From contig JARVKI010000067.1 of assembly GCA_036674765.1 (NCBI GenBank), positions 124,001 to 188,000 of the forward strand: a stretch of 64,000 nucleotides of DNA, in the 5' to 3' direction. Positions 19,956 through 34,438 of the stretch are shown piece by piece. The number at the start of each line of letters is the position of its first letter. The first letter of the stretch is position 1. The notes beneath the pieces are model-generated. The model worked only from the letters and a program-made list of their open reading frames with translations. It was not told the DNA's origin and searched no databases. A program made the translations under genes and the position numbers. This DNA is from Seiridium cupressi. Its lineage: Eukaryota; Ascomycota; Sordariomycetes; Amphisphaeriales; Sporocadaceae.

Positions 19956-20973
19956 ATGGCGGACGTAACGCTCAAGCTGAGCCAGCGCTGTGAGAACCCA
20001 ATTGATCCTCCCGCGCGCTTTCGCATCCACTTTGCTAATCCATGAGACTGCAGCACCCAAGCAACCGGTCAAGCGCCTCCCGTCCTCGATCGAGCTTCCT
20101 CCCAGTGCGACGGTCGAAGATGCGAAGATGGCCATTGCCCGCAAGGTCGGGCTGTCCGACTACAACCGCGTCGGCCTGTTCGACCCCTCGACGAAGAAGA
20201 CGCTGAAGGATCGCAAGGCCGTGCTGTCGACTCTGCAGTACTCGGAGCTGCTCGTCAAGGACCTGGGCCAGCAGCTGGCGTGGCGCACCGTCTTCATGAT
20301 CGAGTACTTCGGCCCCCTGCTCTTCCACCCGCTGTTCCTCGGCCTGCGCAACCACCTGTACCCGGCCGTGTACCCGTACATCAAGGAGCTCGTCCCCGCG
20401 CCCAACTCCCTCGACGGCACGCTGAGCCTGAGCCAGAAGATCACCTTCGCGTGCGTCATGGCGCACTTCGCCAAGCGCGAGTTCGAGACCATGTTCGTGC
20501 ACAAGTTCTCGGCGTCGACGATGCCGGTGTGGAACGTGTTCCGCAACTCCTTCTTCTACTGGGCCGTAGCCGGCGTCCTCGCCGCCGCCGAGGTCTACGC
20601 CCCTTTCAGCCCCGCGGCCCGGGCCGAGAACTTCTCCATCGACGCGCTGGGCCTCGCGCTCTTCTTCTTCGGCGAGACGGGCAACTTCCTCGTGCACAAC
20701 TACCTGGCGAGCCTGCGCAGCCCCGGCGGCACCGAGAGAAAGATCCCCAAGGGCTACGGGTTTGCGCTGGTCACCAGCCCCAACTACATGTACGAGATTC
20801 TCGCGTGGGTGGGCATGATCCTGATCAGCAGAAGCCCTTCGGTCGCGCTATTCATCTCCATCGGCTCCATGTACATGTTCACCTGGGGCAAGCAGAAGGA
20901 GAGGGCATATCGCAAGGAGTTCGGCGACAAGTACAAGAAGAAGCGATACGTCATGCTTCCTGGTCTTCTATAA
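19956..20973 (+). CDS. TSC13: Very-long-chain enoyl-CoA reductase (Tsc13 type)
   Basis: Exons 19956-19989 and 20054-20973, 317 aa. The tiny first exon (MADVTLKLSQR) joins the second through a 64-nt intron (GTGAGA, branch CTAAT, CTGCAG), giving the expected RSPKQPVKRLP start. This ER membrane enzyme performs the last reduction in very-long-chain fatty acid elongation, with NADPH. An N-terminal ubiquitin-like part (about 1-75) precedes a multi-span steroid 5-alpha-reductase-type domain. Conserved blocks include FGPLLFHP, HFAKREFETMFVHKFS, GNFLVHNYLASLR, and the C-terminal GFALVTSPNYMYEILAW with KKKRYVMLPGLL at the end. Length agrees with yeast Tsc13 (310 aa). Codon use is far more GC-rich than the neighbours, which creates long spurious open frames on both strands. 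Confidence 0.95.
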
Positions 20974-21499
20974 GGAATTGCTATTGGGGGCACCTCACAT
21001 TCAAGGGGTATGAGGGTGTTTCAAACAAAGAACCCTGTGCTCTACGAGAGAGCGATCAAGTATAGAGGGTGCAAATAGACAAAAAGGATGGGGTCATGCT
21101 AATGGCGTGACTTGATATGTTCGCTCAAAAGGATTTGGTCAAATGAATATCTACCTCATGAGAAACATAAAGGGCCGCATGGCTTCCCTAGTCTCGCTTG
21201 TACTGTAAACCGCTAGTCGACTATACGTTGTTGGATTGCTCGCGGCTACTGCCATTTAAAGCAATAGGACGTGGTCTAAGATAACATGAGACAACCCACA
21301 ATAGTCTTCGAAGTGATCAAATGGAGACAGCTTTTTTTTACCGCTCGGTATACTAGTATCGACATCAAGTAAGACTAGGAGAACCGTTTACCTTCCCATC
21401 GGCGACCTTGAGACAAGGAATGCCCAAGTGGAATCCACTGCAATTGGTATCTCATTATGTGCTCGTGGTATCATAAAACTGACACAAGTTCCCCCTACT
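20974..21499. other. Convergent intergenic spacer
   Basis: Lies between the 3' ends of TSC13 and the BLOC-1 gene. No feature recognised. Confidence 0.5.
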
Positions 21500-23034
21500 T
21501 CAAGTGGTACCTGGCTGGGGTACGACGTCTTCTTTCCCATTCGAGCTTTCCTCTTGCGCAGTATCAGTCACATGAGTCGGCTCACCTCGGGGATGAGCCG
21601 CTTCATCTGGCGCATCAATGTCCATCCTGTCCTCGTTCGCGATTGATTCGTCAGGCTTGGGAGTTTCCCTCTGCGTAACGTCGGTGCTGCTGGCCGCCGC
21701 CCCACCCTCGAGCCCTGTATCGGCTGGAGGCTTTCCTCCTCCATGCTCCGCCTCGGGCGAAAGTCCAATAGCTTCCAGAGCTTCGATCTCGCGATCATCC
21801 AAATGATTCGGAACCGCGACCTGGACTTTTGGTGGGTCATCATCCAGCTCCATTGCCGAGGGTGAGTTCTCGGGCACGTCATTGAGATGTTCGGTACTCT
21901 TGCCTTTATCCAGTAGGTCGTCGAATGTTACAGATTTCTCCCATGCCGGCTCCGACTCCGGTTCTGGTTCTGGCTCTGGAGCAGAGGGCGGTACGAAGAA
22001 GTCGTTTATACTCGTCGCCATGGCCTCGCTGATACTGGCGGCAATCGCATTGTCGACCAATGCGAAGGTGCTCTCCTGCCCGTCTAGTTTGGAGGCCACT
22101 TGTCCATCGATATCCATGCCTCCGTCGGCAATAGCGTCGCCGTCTTCCAATATCATGAACTCTTCAACTGCCTTGCCCTTACCATCCTTCCCTTGCCCAG
22201 TCGCTACTCCATCCCCGCCAAACATGCTCCCATGGCGACTGGGCGTCCTGGATCCGCTCCAGCTCCCTGTGCCGCACGAACATCCACTGCAATCGGGATC
22301 ACTGCACCCCCCGCCAGACCCCCTGCGGACTTGCCTGAGCGTATCCTCAAGGACCAGAAAATCCCTCTCGAGGACCTCAGCCCAGTTCTGGACATTGCCT
22401 GTCTCAAGAACCTTCTTACTACCCTCCTTGACAACTTTGATAAGCTTATCGTTCTCTTTCCTAAGAGCCTCCGTCGCCTATACTCAGGGTATGTCAGCGT
22501 CGGCGTTTTCAACCACCATCAGTCGCGGGCAGTCAGATATCCGACACACGGATATAGAACAGAGGAGCTGCATGTACGAACCTTGGCGACATCCCGCTCC
22601 TGCACTTCCAACGCCTTGGCGTTAGAATGCAACAGACTGGCGCGACCCTGCAGCTCGACATCCAGCAGATTGCTGATGGTGCCCACGAGGGCCGCGCGCG
22701 CCTGCGCCGTCTGCTGGTGGCTCGACGGGCTCGGGAGGTTGGGGTGTAGGACCTGGTTCGTCGAGACCGACGTCGACGCCGTCGTGGGCGTGCGCGGGCT
22801 CAGCTGGGGAGGGCCCTGGCGGGACGAGGAGGATGGGGGGAAGGAGGGGGATGACAGGGCTGCGTTGGAGGTCTCATGGCTTGACGATGCGCTGGAGGCG
22901 TTGATGTTGGAAGAGGAAGGAGTAGGATCCAGGTTCCCAGACGCTGTTGATGATGATCCCAAGGGATCTGCCTCCGACTGAGTGAGCGAGGATGACGGTC
23001 CCGGTACCGGTCCAGTTGACGGGCCTGCGGACAT
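21500..23034 (-). CDS. BLOC-1 subunit 1 (BLOS1/GCN5L1) family protein
   Basis: Exons 23034-22582 and 22477-21500, 476 aa; the 104-nt intron (GTTCGT...TATAG) falls inside the conserved domain and joins QERDVAK to ATEALRK in phase. Residues about 110-205 form the GCN5L1/BLOS1 helical domain, with the diagnostic tail VQNWAEVLERDFLVLEDTL matching the family's VENWAxxxExD. In yeast the equivalent Bls1 belongs to the endosomal BLOC-1 complex, acting on endosome/vacuole traffic. The Ser/Pro-rich N-tail (1-110) and the acidic, low-complexity C-tail (205-476) are extra relative to the roughly 125-aa animal protein; such extensions are common in filamentous fungi. The tail after the domain has a short Cys-rich patch (CSDPDCSGCSC). 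Confidence 0.82.
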
Positions 23035-23891
23035 GTTCCGGAAATATATGTGGACGAGTGTCTATATCGGCTTGTATATAGCTAAGGTATCGAACGGAAA
23101 GGTTTTAAGCTCTGGTTATAGCTCAAAGTTAGGAATATGCCGCCGATTTGTTAGACGCGGTGCTCATCATTAGCCGTCATTGTTGGTGCTGCAACTGAAT
23201 GGATATGCGGGGTGCTCAAATATGATTGGACATGGAATGCAGGCGACGGCAGATCAAATGGGCTAGCTGCAGGCAATACCCTGCACGGCCGATAGTGGAG
23301 TGAGGTTAGTAATTCATGAATGAACCGCATCATGATTTCTCAAAGTTCATTTCAGGATCAACTTCATTGCTCGCTGGACGTCCGTCTTAGACCACGGTGT
23401 ACTGTAAATAGCTTTGTCGCAATATGATACACTTGTTTTGACGGGTGTGACCCATCAATGCCTTCCTTTCATGACTCAAACATTATGTGCTTGGTTGTGT
23501 ACACAGATTTGCGCGCCGACCCATGCAAAAGGACGAAAACACCTCCCTCTGAATGCTGCGAACAGTTGAAAAATGACCTGTAGATCGAGAACGAACGCCG
23601 ATGAACGCGATATATCCAGAATTACCGTCCAGCATGGGTATACAAAATCAGCCTACACTATAAAACATGGTGCCAGATTGCTGCGATGTCCTGTAGAGCA
23701 CATCTATGCCCCTGAAGGCTCTGGCTTCTCGTATCAAGGTAACGCAGCTTTGCGTCACTGTTGGGAGCTGGCATCGGATCAGGATTGCCCGTCAGAGGCA
23801 GACAGAGGCGGACTAGCCAGGCGAAGTCCAGGATCATACCAGCTCCAAGGGAGGCAATAATTATTACCCGCGAGACGAACGCGTCGATTGC
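23035..23891. other. Intergenic, no gene seen
   Basis: Between the BLOC-1 gene promoter and the 3' end of SOG2. A 95-codon frame at 23573-23860 matches nothing. Confidence 0.5.
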
Positions 23892-26800
23892 CTAAAACGC
23901 GGGTTTGCCTCCACCATTACGTCGGTATGACATTGGGCCCATGCCGTTGCTCGGGCTCAGCAGTGATTCAGGGCCACGATCGTCTGGGACGGACGTCATC
24001 GAGGAGATCGAGTTGAAAGCGCTGTGATTGGCGCCAGTCATTGTTCCATTCCGGGACATGGAAAGACCACCCATGGATATCAGGGCATCAGCTCGTTCAA
24101 ACACACCGCCGGAGAAGGCGTGTGCAAATGATGCGCTCTGGGGTGTCGATGGTACCGTAGCTTGTACAGCTGGCCCAAGCGCAGCACTTTGTGGTGTCAC
24201 TGGGAGCTGTGCTTGCGTCATATTAGAGTTAGACGAGTAATGGCCTGGGGAGAAGTAGTTGCCATCCTGCATCTGCCCGGCGTTGCGGAAGATATTAGAC
24301 CACGGGGATGCAAGAACGAGCTGGGTGGTCTCTTTGACGTGGAGCTGGACAGGCCGTAGCCGGGCCCTGATGTCCATGGGAAGTACGATTTGATGATCCA
24401 TGGCTTGTTTGAGGGTACTACCAAACTCGGCCCAAGCGTCGGCAAAACTCTTGCACAGTGCCCAAAACCCGGGGTCCGTTCGAATGCCTGGCTCTTTGAA
24501 CTTGATAGCGGACAGTCGGCCTTTCAGAAGATCAGTCTGCTGCACGGCATGGGTGCATCTGCCGATCAGAAGTCTCCAGTCGTACAAAACCTGCTCTGAC
24601 GCTCTCTGTGCTCTGGCTTCGCGCAGGCCGTTGTTGAACTGCTGGTTGAATATCGGAAGGTTGCGCATGAGCAATTCGGTAGACTTGGACAAGGATAGGA
24701 ATATCTTCTCGAAATGACGCTCTTCGTTTGACACATCTGACCCATACCGACTACCATCACTGGCAAACGACTCGCCGGAACGCGGCGTTGCAGAAGTAAT
24801 AGTGGCAGTACGACCAGTTCCATTAACGTATGGTATGGGCACATCAGTTGCTACCCTGAGGTTGCTTGATTTATGGCTGTGATGGCCATTCCGGTACCTA
24901 GCACTGAGGCTAGGTCTGTCCACGGTCGGCGTGGTCGAACTGTCGCGGGAGTGAGGTTTGATAGTACCCCCAGGGCCTAGCCTGCGGGCGGTGGGGGCAG
25001 GTGCATTATTGGAGGGTGATATGCCCATCAAGGTCTGGTTGGCCGTGACTCGAAGTTCCGTGATGCTATTGTAGAGACAAAGCATCAGCGTGCGGATGTA
25101 TCGCGGGTCGCCATTGCTGACTATTGTGTCCATGTTGGAGAGGAGAATAGAACAGATATGCCCGTAAGCATTTATCAATGTGAGAACTGCCCTCTGCACA
25201 TTCTCGTTCTCCATTGGGGCGCGGCTGTCCTGGTCTGGAGACTCGTGTTTCATGATTTCCTGCTCCAGCTCCTCGACATGCATATTAGTATTAAAGAAGA
25301 CGATCTCGAGACTCGAGCGCTTAGCTGTGCCGTCGTTCGTCAATCTTGTGATTAATTGTATCATAGGATGAATCTGGAAAATGGCATAGAGAATGCCTTT
25401 CGCAGACTCAAGGATGGGATCCACGATCTTTGACTCCCGCCGCTGCTCAGGCAGAACTGACAGGCGGCGTACGTAGTTGGGTCGCTGCAGTAGTGGCTCT
25501 GCAGGACTATTAGGGCTGATGATGGATCCCATGCCGGGATGGACATTGCCCGTCATAGATGAGCCATGGCTTAGCCCACGGTAATGACTGAACCTGTTGT
25601 TCGCTTGGGTTTCATCGAGTGTGCTGAGTTCGTTTGTCCGCTTGGAGATCATCCGTCTTTGGCGATCGGTGGGGCGGTCTGCACGGTTCGAAGCTTGCAG
25701 TATCGTTTCGCTGTTAGACCGGAGACGTTCATTCGGGTTACCGATTGTCAAGGGCATCACACCCGGCTTCCTGACAGCGGTGTTCTGCTGCGACAAGCCA
25801 CGAGCGTGCGACCGAGAGGGGATCGGTGGCGGCCTGGGCACGTTGGGCGATCGAATATCCGGAGCATCAACACCATTCACCTTGATAGGGAACCGGCCAC
25901 TAACCACCCTCTTCAAGGGAAACCGTGGTGTTTCAATTCCTTCACTTCCATCGTCGCCGTTGCCGTTTTCCATATCCATCGTCTTCTCTGCCTCAACCTT
26001 CTCCGCAATTTTTTGCTTCAGAAATTTCTTGATATGTGCGGTCACTGTTACTTCTGTGACCTCGCTCTCTTTCAAGAACCCCTCATTTGGGGGGGTACTT
26101 GCTTGGACTTGTAGGACCTCCCGCGGTGGAAAGGTAATAGCATTCCCATCAAGCTTAAGGACCTGCAGTGAGACCATGTCACCCAAGCAAAGAGGAAGCT
26201 CCTCTATCCGATTTTTCTGAACGGCAAGCACTTTAAGCGATGCCAGTTTCGCAATGTCTGGCGGTAGGACTTTGATCTTGTTCCTACCAAGATCTAGAAT
26301 CTCTAGCGATTTGAGGTTGCATAGCTGAATAATAAGATTAGACCTGACTGTAGCCAAATCGAAGGGGTGGGGATCTATTACTGGTAGCGGGAACTCCTTG
26401 ATGAGGTTATTTCGGACGTTGAGGTAACGTAAGGACGTGCACTCGGAGAACCTCGAAGGAAAGGCGGAGAGCTTGTTGTGGGACAACGCAAGCCTAGGCA
26501 CCCGGACTTGTCAGCAAAAGAGTTCGCACGAGGGACAATCGCGGGGGTTAGTCACCGTTCCAGCTCATTTTTAATTATATCGACAACCTCATCGGGCAGC
26601 TCCTGGATGTTCCTCCGGCTCAGGTCGATAGTAACGCCCGGTTTAAGCTCGGTGCTCACTCCACTTGCTTCAGCTGCTTGCGACTCGTTGTCACGTATAG
26701 CGCTCCTCATGGCCTCGCGAGCGAGCGCGATGACCTTGTTTGCCGACATGGGACTAGGAACCGACAGGTTCGAGCTCGAGGATTGTTGGAACTTCTCGGG

Positions 26801-26965
26801 GATCGGGGGCGGCGGAGGCATGTTGGATATGGATGTCTGCAATCTTCGGAGTCCCTGGGCTGGGTTCGTAGGTAGACCTCTCGAGGCTGCAGATTGTGAC
26901 GGAATGACGGTAGCACCATTCGCGCCCAAGGGCATCATAGAGGACATGCTGTATGAGCCGGCCAT
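23892..26965 (-). CDS. SOG2: Leucine-rich-repeat RAM network protein Sog2
   Basis: Exons 26965-26556 and 26493-23892, 1003 aa; the 62-nt intron (GTGACT...GCCTAG) splits an LRR and joins ELER to LALSHNKL in phase. Sog2 is a scaffold of the RAM/MOR kinase pathway (Cbk1/COT1) controlling polarity, cell separation and morphogenesis. After a Pro-rich start (PPPPPIPEKF, about 50-60), LRRs run from about residue 112 (IDLSRRNIQELPDEV) to about 260, for example LRYLNVRNNLIKEFP, LEILDLGRNKIKVLP and LKVLAVQKNRIEELP. The following region of about 700 residues carries the Sog2 domain (starting near SKRTNELSTLDETQ) with Ser-rich disordered segments. Length and order agree with filamentous-fungal SOG2. The leader upstream is long (see the next spacer), as for many fungal polarity genes. 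Confidence 0.92.
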
Positions 26966-29051
26966 TGCTGGCGGTGGTTTTATTCACTCGGGCCGTATAC
27001 CCTTAACCGTCTGCGTCGTAATGGAATGGTTCGAGTTGTGATCCTGACACGAGGAAAGGGAAGGGCGAAGGCGATCCCCGGTTTCAGTCAGGGGAGTTGC
27101 TTGTCAATCGCAAGCAAGCGACTATGCGGAAGTGGATTCAGGCCAATCGAGTCTGAGGATGCTGGGGACTCGGCAGGGAAATGGGGCTCGTCATCGCCGT
27201 GGATGTCGTCGATTGATAGTGACGTCCGGAATAAAGAGAGGCAAGATGAACGATCGTGCCGAGTAGATGTTTCGAGGTTTGCGGTTGCGCGAGGAGACGC
27301 CCGGAGGGCACTGTACAGCTCGTCTGCTGTTTCAGGTTTCACCCCGAATGGAGGGCAGGTGTGCTGTAGGAGTCCCAGGTAGAAAAAAGCAGTGGCCGGA
27401 GTTTGTTTCCTGGCCCCTACCCGCAGTTGAAACACAGCTGCACGATCAATTGAGGGGTGCAGCCATTAGCATTATGTGATGGAGTTCGGTGGTGAGGTGA
27501 TGCCTTGCTGTGTACGACGGGACCGACAATGGGAAACCGTTGACAAAGACTTGAAGATAGCGACTGAAGATAGTTTGGGCCGAAAGAATGGGTCGGCTGT
27601 GGCAGGACGCACACCCCAGTCAGATCAGTCGCTACTGCAGTGGCCAGCCTCTGGCGTGATGAGCTTGGCTGATTCGCTGGGGGGCTAGTGCAGCCGGTCG
27701 GTCGTCGGTTGCAGGAGTGCGGGCGCAGGCACAGGCACAGGAACAGACAGGCACGCAGCAGAAACAGGCACAGGTCGACGGCGATCGCGCGGCTCGTTGG
27801 GGGTGCTCCAGCTGCAGGCTTGACGTAAAAGGGGGATGGCGCCGCTGGTCAGACGGCAGCGGGAAGGCGGGAAGGTCGCGTATTTCGTGCAAGTGGCTGG
27901 TGGCTGGCCTGGTGCTGACCTTTGGTTGACCTTTCTTGGTGGGTTTGGCTCAGAGTTCGAGGCGCCGAGCTGTGCCAGACTCTATATTAATGTGCTGAGC
28001 ACCCCCACTACCACCGTAACGCTGGCGCCGTGCAGCCCCTTCAATGGCTGTCCGAGAGCTGATATGCAGAGTTCTTTCGTGTGACGACTGTGGTTCGTTG
28101 TCTTACTTTCCGTCAAACAGCAGATGAGCCCTGGCTCTGTCCAAGCTGGTTGGCCGAGGCTGCTTGTCACGATGTAGCGGCTGTTGTTAATGTAAGCAAG
28201 CTTGCTTTTCTCTGGTCGAATCGTGCTTTTGTCCCTGACCGGGCGTGATGCTACCAAGGACAAGCCCATCCTTGTTGTCGGGCGAGCGCCATACCAATGC
28301 GGACTAGCGGCTGCTGGTCTTTTTGCTAGTGCAACTGTCGGCCACCAGAGGGCACGTTCTTACCACGCGATAGCGGAGTTCTGGCTGCGGGCCAAGCAGC
28401 AATCTTATCTTCCTACAGAAGCGAGGCTCGCCTGCAACTTAGATAAATACGACCGTTTATGTAAGTCATTGAGGAACCCTTGGCACTTTCATCCATGTAC
28501 TCCAAGGGCGGAACGGCTTCGTCACCTCTGGCTCAAAGCCTTTCGGTGCGGCATGTGTCATCAGTTCAGTCTTTTGTCTGCCGTTTGCCCCTCCGCAGCA
28601 GCAGCCTTGAGATAAACTTTTACTAGAGACCATGCATCCACAACCTTGGGGCGATGCTCCAATCTTTTTAAGCTTCAATGCGAGCCTCAAGACATCATAC
28701 CAGGGTATAGGCCAAAGTATCCGAGCTCCGGCTGACATCTCGCAGCAGGACTTACAACCACAACCTGTTGCAGTCTACATTGTAAGAATATCTACAAGAC
28801 TCATGTGGCAGAATAAGTGGCTTCCCTGACGTAATCTATGCTGCCCGTTGATTGCAGTGACGAGCCAGCATACCACGCTAGATTCGGATCTTATAATCCA
28901 AGAGAAGATCTATACGCTTGAAACCGGTTAGAGTAATATAGCCTGCAAACGAGTCTCGCCATTCCACCAATTCGGCTGGTATCTTGGTCCTGGCTTGGGT
29001 GGATAAGGTCTTAAGGACCCCGGTTCAACTGAGGACAAGACGACAAGAACG
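26966..29051. other. Divergent spacer between SOG2 and the RecQ helicase
   Basis: A 2.1-kb region serving two promoters, G+C-rich near SOG2. A short run of CAGGCA-like units lies at about 27720-27775. Open frames at 27026-27435 and elsewhere occur on both strands and show no family similarity. No gene called. Confidence 0.5.
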
Positions 29052-30557
29052 ATGCCACCACTAAAGAGAACCAACTCGTATATCTTGGCAGATCTTGATT
29101 TCACCCTCAGGCGTCAGTTCAACAAACCAAGCTTCAGACCACAGCAGCGTGAGATCATACAAGCCGCCGTCGACGGCAATGATGTGTTCGTACAAGCGGC
29201 CACTTCCTTCGGGAAGAGTCTATGCTTCCAACTCCCAGCAGTGGTAGATCAAGGCAGTAAGAGGCTCTGGGACATCTCTTCCCTCCTGCTCCATATGGTG
29301 GCTGACAGCTTCACAGTTACGATCGTCGTCTCGCCACTCCTCAGTCTCATGATGAACCAGGTAGAGGCTCTCCAGGCTGCCGGTATCAACGCCAGCTCAC
29401 TGAATAGCAACACATTCGGCATTGAGAAGGACCGCATCTATAAGGATCTTCAGACCGGACATCCCTTGACACGACTTCTGTACGTCACGCCGGAACTCTG
29501 CGCTCTCGACCGGTTCCGGGACCGTCTCAGGATCGTCCACGAGCAAAAGGAGCTGGCTCGCATCGCCGTTGATGAAGCACATTGCATTTCGGAGTGGGGA
29601 CATGATTTCCGTAAAGACTTCAAGCGGCTCTCATGGTTCCGCGAGTCCTTCCCCGATGTGCCAATCATGTGTCTGACGGCGACAGCCAATATTCAAGTCC
29701 GTCGTGATGTACTGTCAACTCTCGGTCTCGATGAGAAGTCAGATCGTCTGAAGATCTTCACCATGACCGCCTATCGGCCGAACCTTCACCTTGAGATCCG
29801 CTTCACATCAGACCAAGATGATCGGCGGCTCGATGATTTCCTCCGATGGATCAAGGGCGTCCACGCGCGCCGGGCCGATGAGCCGCGCAAATCTGAACTC
29901 CACCCTGCAGAACGCGTCGACAACGTGCCCGGAATCATCTATACCATATCCCGCGACGAGTGCGAGAGCCTAGCTTCGTCACTACGATCTGAGGGTATAG
30001 GAGCACAGCCATTCCATGCCAAGCTGTCCAAGGAGGTCAAGGAGCAGACGCTTGCGAAGTGGGTCGGCAACGAGCCGGGATACGATATTATCGTCGCCAC
30101 GACAGCCTTCGGTATGGGCATCGACAAGCTCAACGTTCGCTTTGTGGTGCACTGGCGCCTGCCCAAGTCATTTGAGGGCTACTACCAGGAAGCTGGCCGA
30201 GCCGGACGCGACGGAAACGCCGCATACTGCTTCCTGTACTACAGCCGGGAGGACCGCGACCGCGTATCGAGTCTCATCATCCGAGACGGCCAGCAGAGCG
30301 GCAACGCGAGTAACTTCCAAGCCCGTGCCTCGAGTCTGCAGAAGCTAGCCGAGTACTGCGAATCTGTCAAGGCATGCCGACACGCGATGATCTGTCAGTA
30401 CTTTGGAGAGCCGCAGATCCCTAAGTGCGACTATGCGTGCGACTGGCATAAGGACGCTAGGGGTCTCAGCATGAGACGTTTGAGGGGCTTGGCAAGTGAG
30501 GAGTTCGTTAGCACGCAGAGAGAAGAGGGTATGTATGATGTGGATTGGGATGATTGA
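29052..30557 (+). CDS. Short RecQ-family ATP-dependent DNA helicase
   Basis: Exons 29052-29256 and 29317-30557, 481 aa. The 60-nt intron (GTAAGA, branch GCTGAC, TTCACAG) keeps the frame open if unspliced, but splicing restores the family's VVDQGITIVVSPLLSLM. RecQ enzymes unwind DNA 3' to 5' in recombination and fork repair. Motif 0 (FRPQQREII, about 28-36), Walker A with the unusual ATSFGKS (50-56; most RecQs have TGGGKS), DEAH box (VDEAHCISEWGHDFR) with aromatic loop, TATAN, and the motif VI region (GYYQEAGRAGRDG) are all present. A zinc-binding segment follows (YCES...CRH...CQYFGE...CDYACD), and the protein ends soon after. Winged-helix and HRDC domains are absent, so it is not the full SGS1/QDE3 type. 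It may be a minor, fungal-specific paralogue. Confidence 0.9.
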   Translation: MPPLKRTNSYILADLDFTLRRQFNKPSFRPQQREIIQAAVDGNDVFVQAATSFGKSLCFQLPAVVDQGSKRLWDISSLLLHMVADSFTVTIVVSPLLSLMMNQVEALQAAGINASSLNSNTFGIEKDRIYKDLQTGHPLTRLLYVTPELCALDRFRDRLRIVHEQKELARIAVDEAHCISEWGHDFRKDFKRLSWFRESFPDVPIMCLTATANIQVRRDVLSTLGLDEKSDRLKIFTMTAYRPNLHLEIRFTSDQDDRRLDDFLRWIKGVHARRADEPRKSELHPAERVDNVPGIIYTISRDECESLASSLRSEGIGAQPFHAKLSKEVKEQTLAKWVGNEPGYDIIVATTAFGMGIDKLNVRFVVHWRLPKSFEGYYQEAGRAGRDGNAAYCFLYYSREDRDRVSSLIIRDGQQSGNASNFQARASSLQKLAEYCESVKACRHAMICQYFGEPQIPKCDYACDWHKDARGLSMRRLRGLASEEFVSTQREEGMYDVDWDD

Positions 30558-30900
30558 TGGAATTATCCTACTTGTTACGTGATCAGACCGGGTCAGAGGA
30601 GCCTTGCACTAGGTCAGACGGGCAGTCCTCGGTCGAACATTTTTGGACTCTTGTGGTTCAGTCCAGCTAGGACCTCAGTTGCAGGGGGTTTAGTTGCCTC
30701 TGTGAGGATACAATGAAACCAGAATACAGACATTTTACATCACATACCCAAAAGCAGGAACCCCAGAAAAGGATGTCTCAGAGTCGCCCCACTTGTAATA
30801 ACATTGCAATTCAAGTATCTACAAGCAAATATATGTCTATGCTCCTGGTATATCGTAATTTCCGAGTTCCACACTGGTGGCTCTTTGCCCCTGAACCCGT
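30558..30900. other. Convergent intergenic spacer
   Basis: Between the 3' ends of the RecQ and glutathione reductase genes. No feature recognised. Confidence 0.5.
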
Positions 30901-33451
<2,551 letters not shown>

Positions 33452-34438
33452 ATGCCGTCAGCCTTTAAGTTGACCCAACCCCTGAAACTGGGTGATCTCA
33501 AGACTCTCGCTATTGCATGTGGCGTTGCTTCTTCTGGGACCAAGGTGAGCTTGGTTCAACGGCTTGAGTTGTCGGTGCGCGACTTCACGCGTACTCCTAT
33601 CGTTCCAACGCCAAATCAGCGTATACTATCAATTGATATGGGCATACGCAATCTAGCGTTCTCGCTACTCACTCCTCCACCAGACAGCTTGGATCGCATG
33701 CGTGTGGGAGTTCGCACGCCGTTACCAGGTGTCGCCTTGAAGTCTTGGAGCCGTATGGTCCTTGCAAATCCAGCTACCACTGGAAGCTCCTCTGTGGAAG
33801 AAGACTTATGGAGTCCCGGAAATATGGCTGGTATGACTCTAAAGCTGGTCCAGGACCAGTTGCTCAACTTCGGCGAGCCGCCTACACACATTCTGATCGA
33901 GAGGCAGAGATTCAGAAGCGGCGGTGGTGCTGCTGTTCAGGAGTGGACATTGAGAGTCAATACCCTCGAAGCAATGATATATTCGACTTTGAACACTTTG
34001 AAAAAGTGCGGCCACTGGCAAGGTAACATCATTCCCATCTCGCCCAAACGTGTTGGGCCGTTCTGGATTGAGGATATCGCCATGCACGATGCCGCTGAGC
34101 CTGACGGCAAAGAGCTCAAATCAAGAAAGAATGCCAAGGCAAGACACAAGAAGGCAAAGATTGACCTTGTTGGTAACTGGCTCATGAATGGAAAGATAAC
34201 ACCAACAGACCAGGCTCAGGTTGTCTCAAAGTCATACCTCGATCGGTGGCAGGGTAAACGGGCCAAGAAACTCTCTACAGAGGCCGTAGGTCTTGCCGGC
34301 GAACACCTGCAAAAACTCGACGATCTCGCCGATTGCCTCTTGCAAGGTCTAGCATGGCTAAAGTGGCAAGATAATAAGAGGCTTCTAGCTCGAGATGGAC
34401 CAGAGGCTCTTTTGGGGACGGGGACACGTCCATCATAG
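33452..34438 (+). CDS. CCE1: Mitochondrial Holliday junction resolvase (Cce1/Ydc2)
   Basis: Single exon, 328 aa. It cuts four-way DNA junctions in mitochondria, which keeps mitochondrial genomes segregating. The N-terminus (about 7-45, KLGDLKTLAIACGVASSGTK) is the SAP-like helical part found before the nuclease core in this family. The RNase H-like fold shows Asp62 (LSIDMGIRNLAFS), Glu150 (ILIERQRFR) and C-terminal acids Asp290/291/294 (KLDDLADCLLQ), the expected catalytic carboxylates. A basic patch (about 222-236, RKNAKARHKKAK) likely contacts DNA. No classical presequence is obvious, though the first 20 residues are free of acids except Asp15. Length fits the 260-350 aa of relatives. Confidence 0.93.
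   Translation: MPSAFKLTQPLKLGDLKTLAIACGVASSGTKVSLVQRLELSVRDFTRTPIVPTPNQRILSIDMGIRNLAFSLLTPPPDSLDRMRVGVRTPLPGVALKSWSRMVLANPATTGSSSVEEDLWSPGNMAGMTLKLVQDQLLNFGEPPTHILIERQRFRSGGGAAVQEWTLRVNTLEAMIYSTLNTLKKCGHWQGNIIPISPKRVGPFWIEDIAMHDAAEPDGKELKSRKNAKARHKKAKIDLVGNWLMNGKITPTDQAQVVSKSYLDRWQGKRAKKLSTEAVGLAGEHLQKLDDLADCLLQGLAWLKWQDNKRLLARDGPEALLGTGTRPS

Noticed and set aside
20035..20697. Long minus-strand open frame opposite TSC13, and a plus-strand one at 20280-21065
   Set aside because: Both are shadows of the GC-rich TSC13 exon; their Arg/Glu/Ala/Pro-skewed composition shows no domain.
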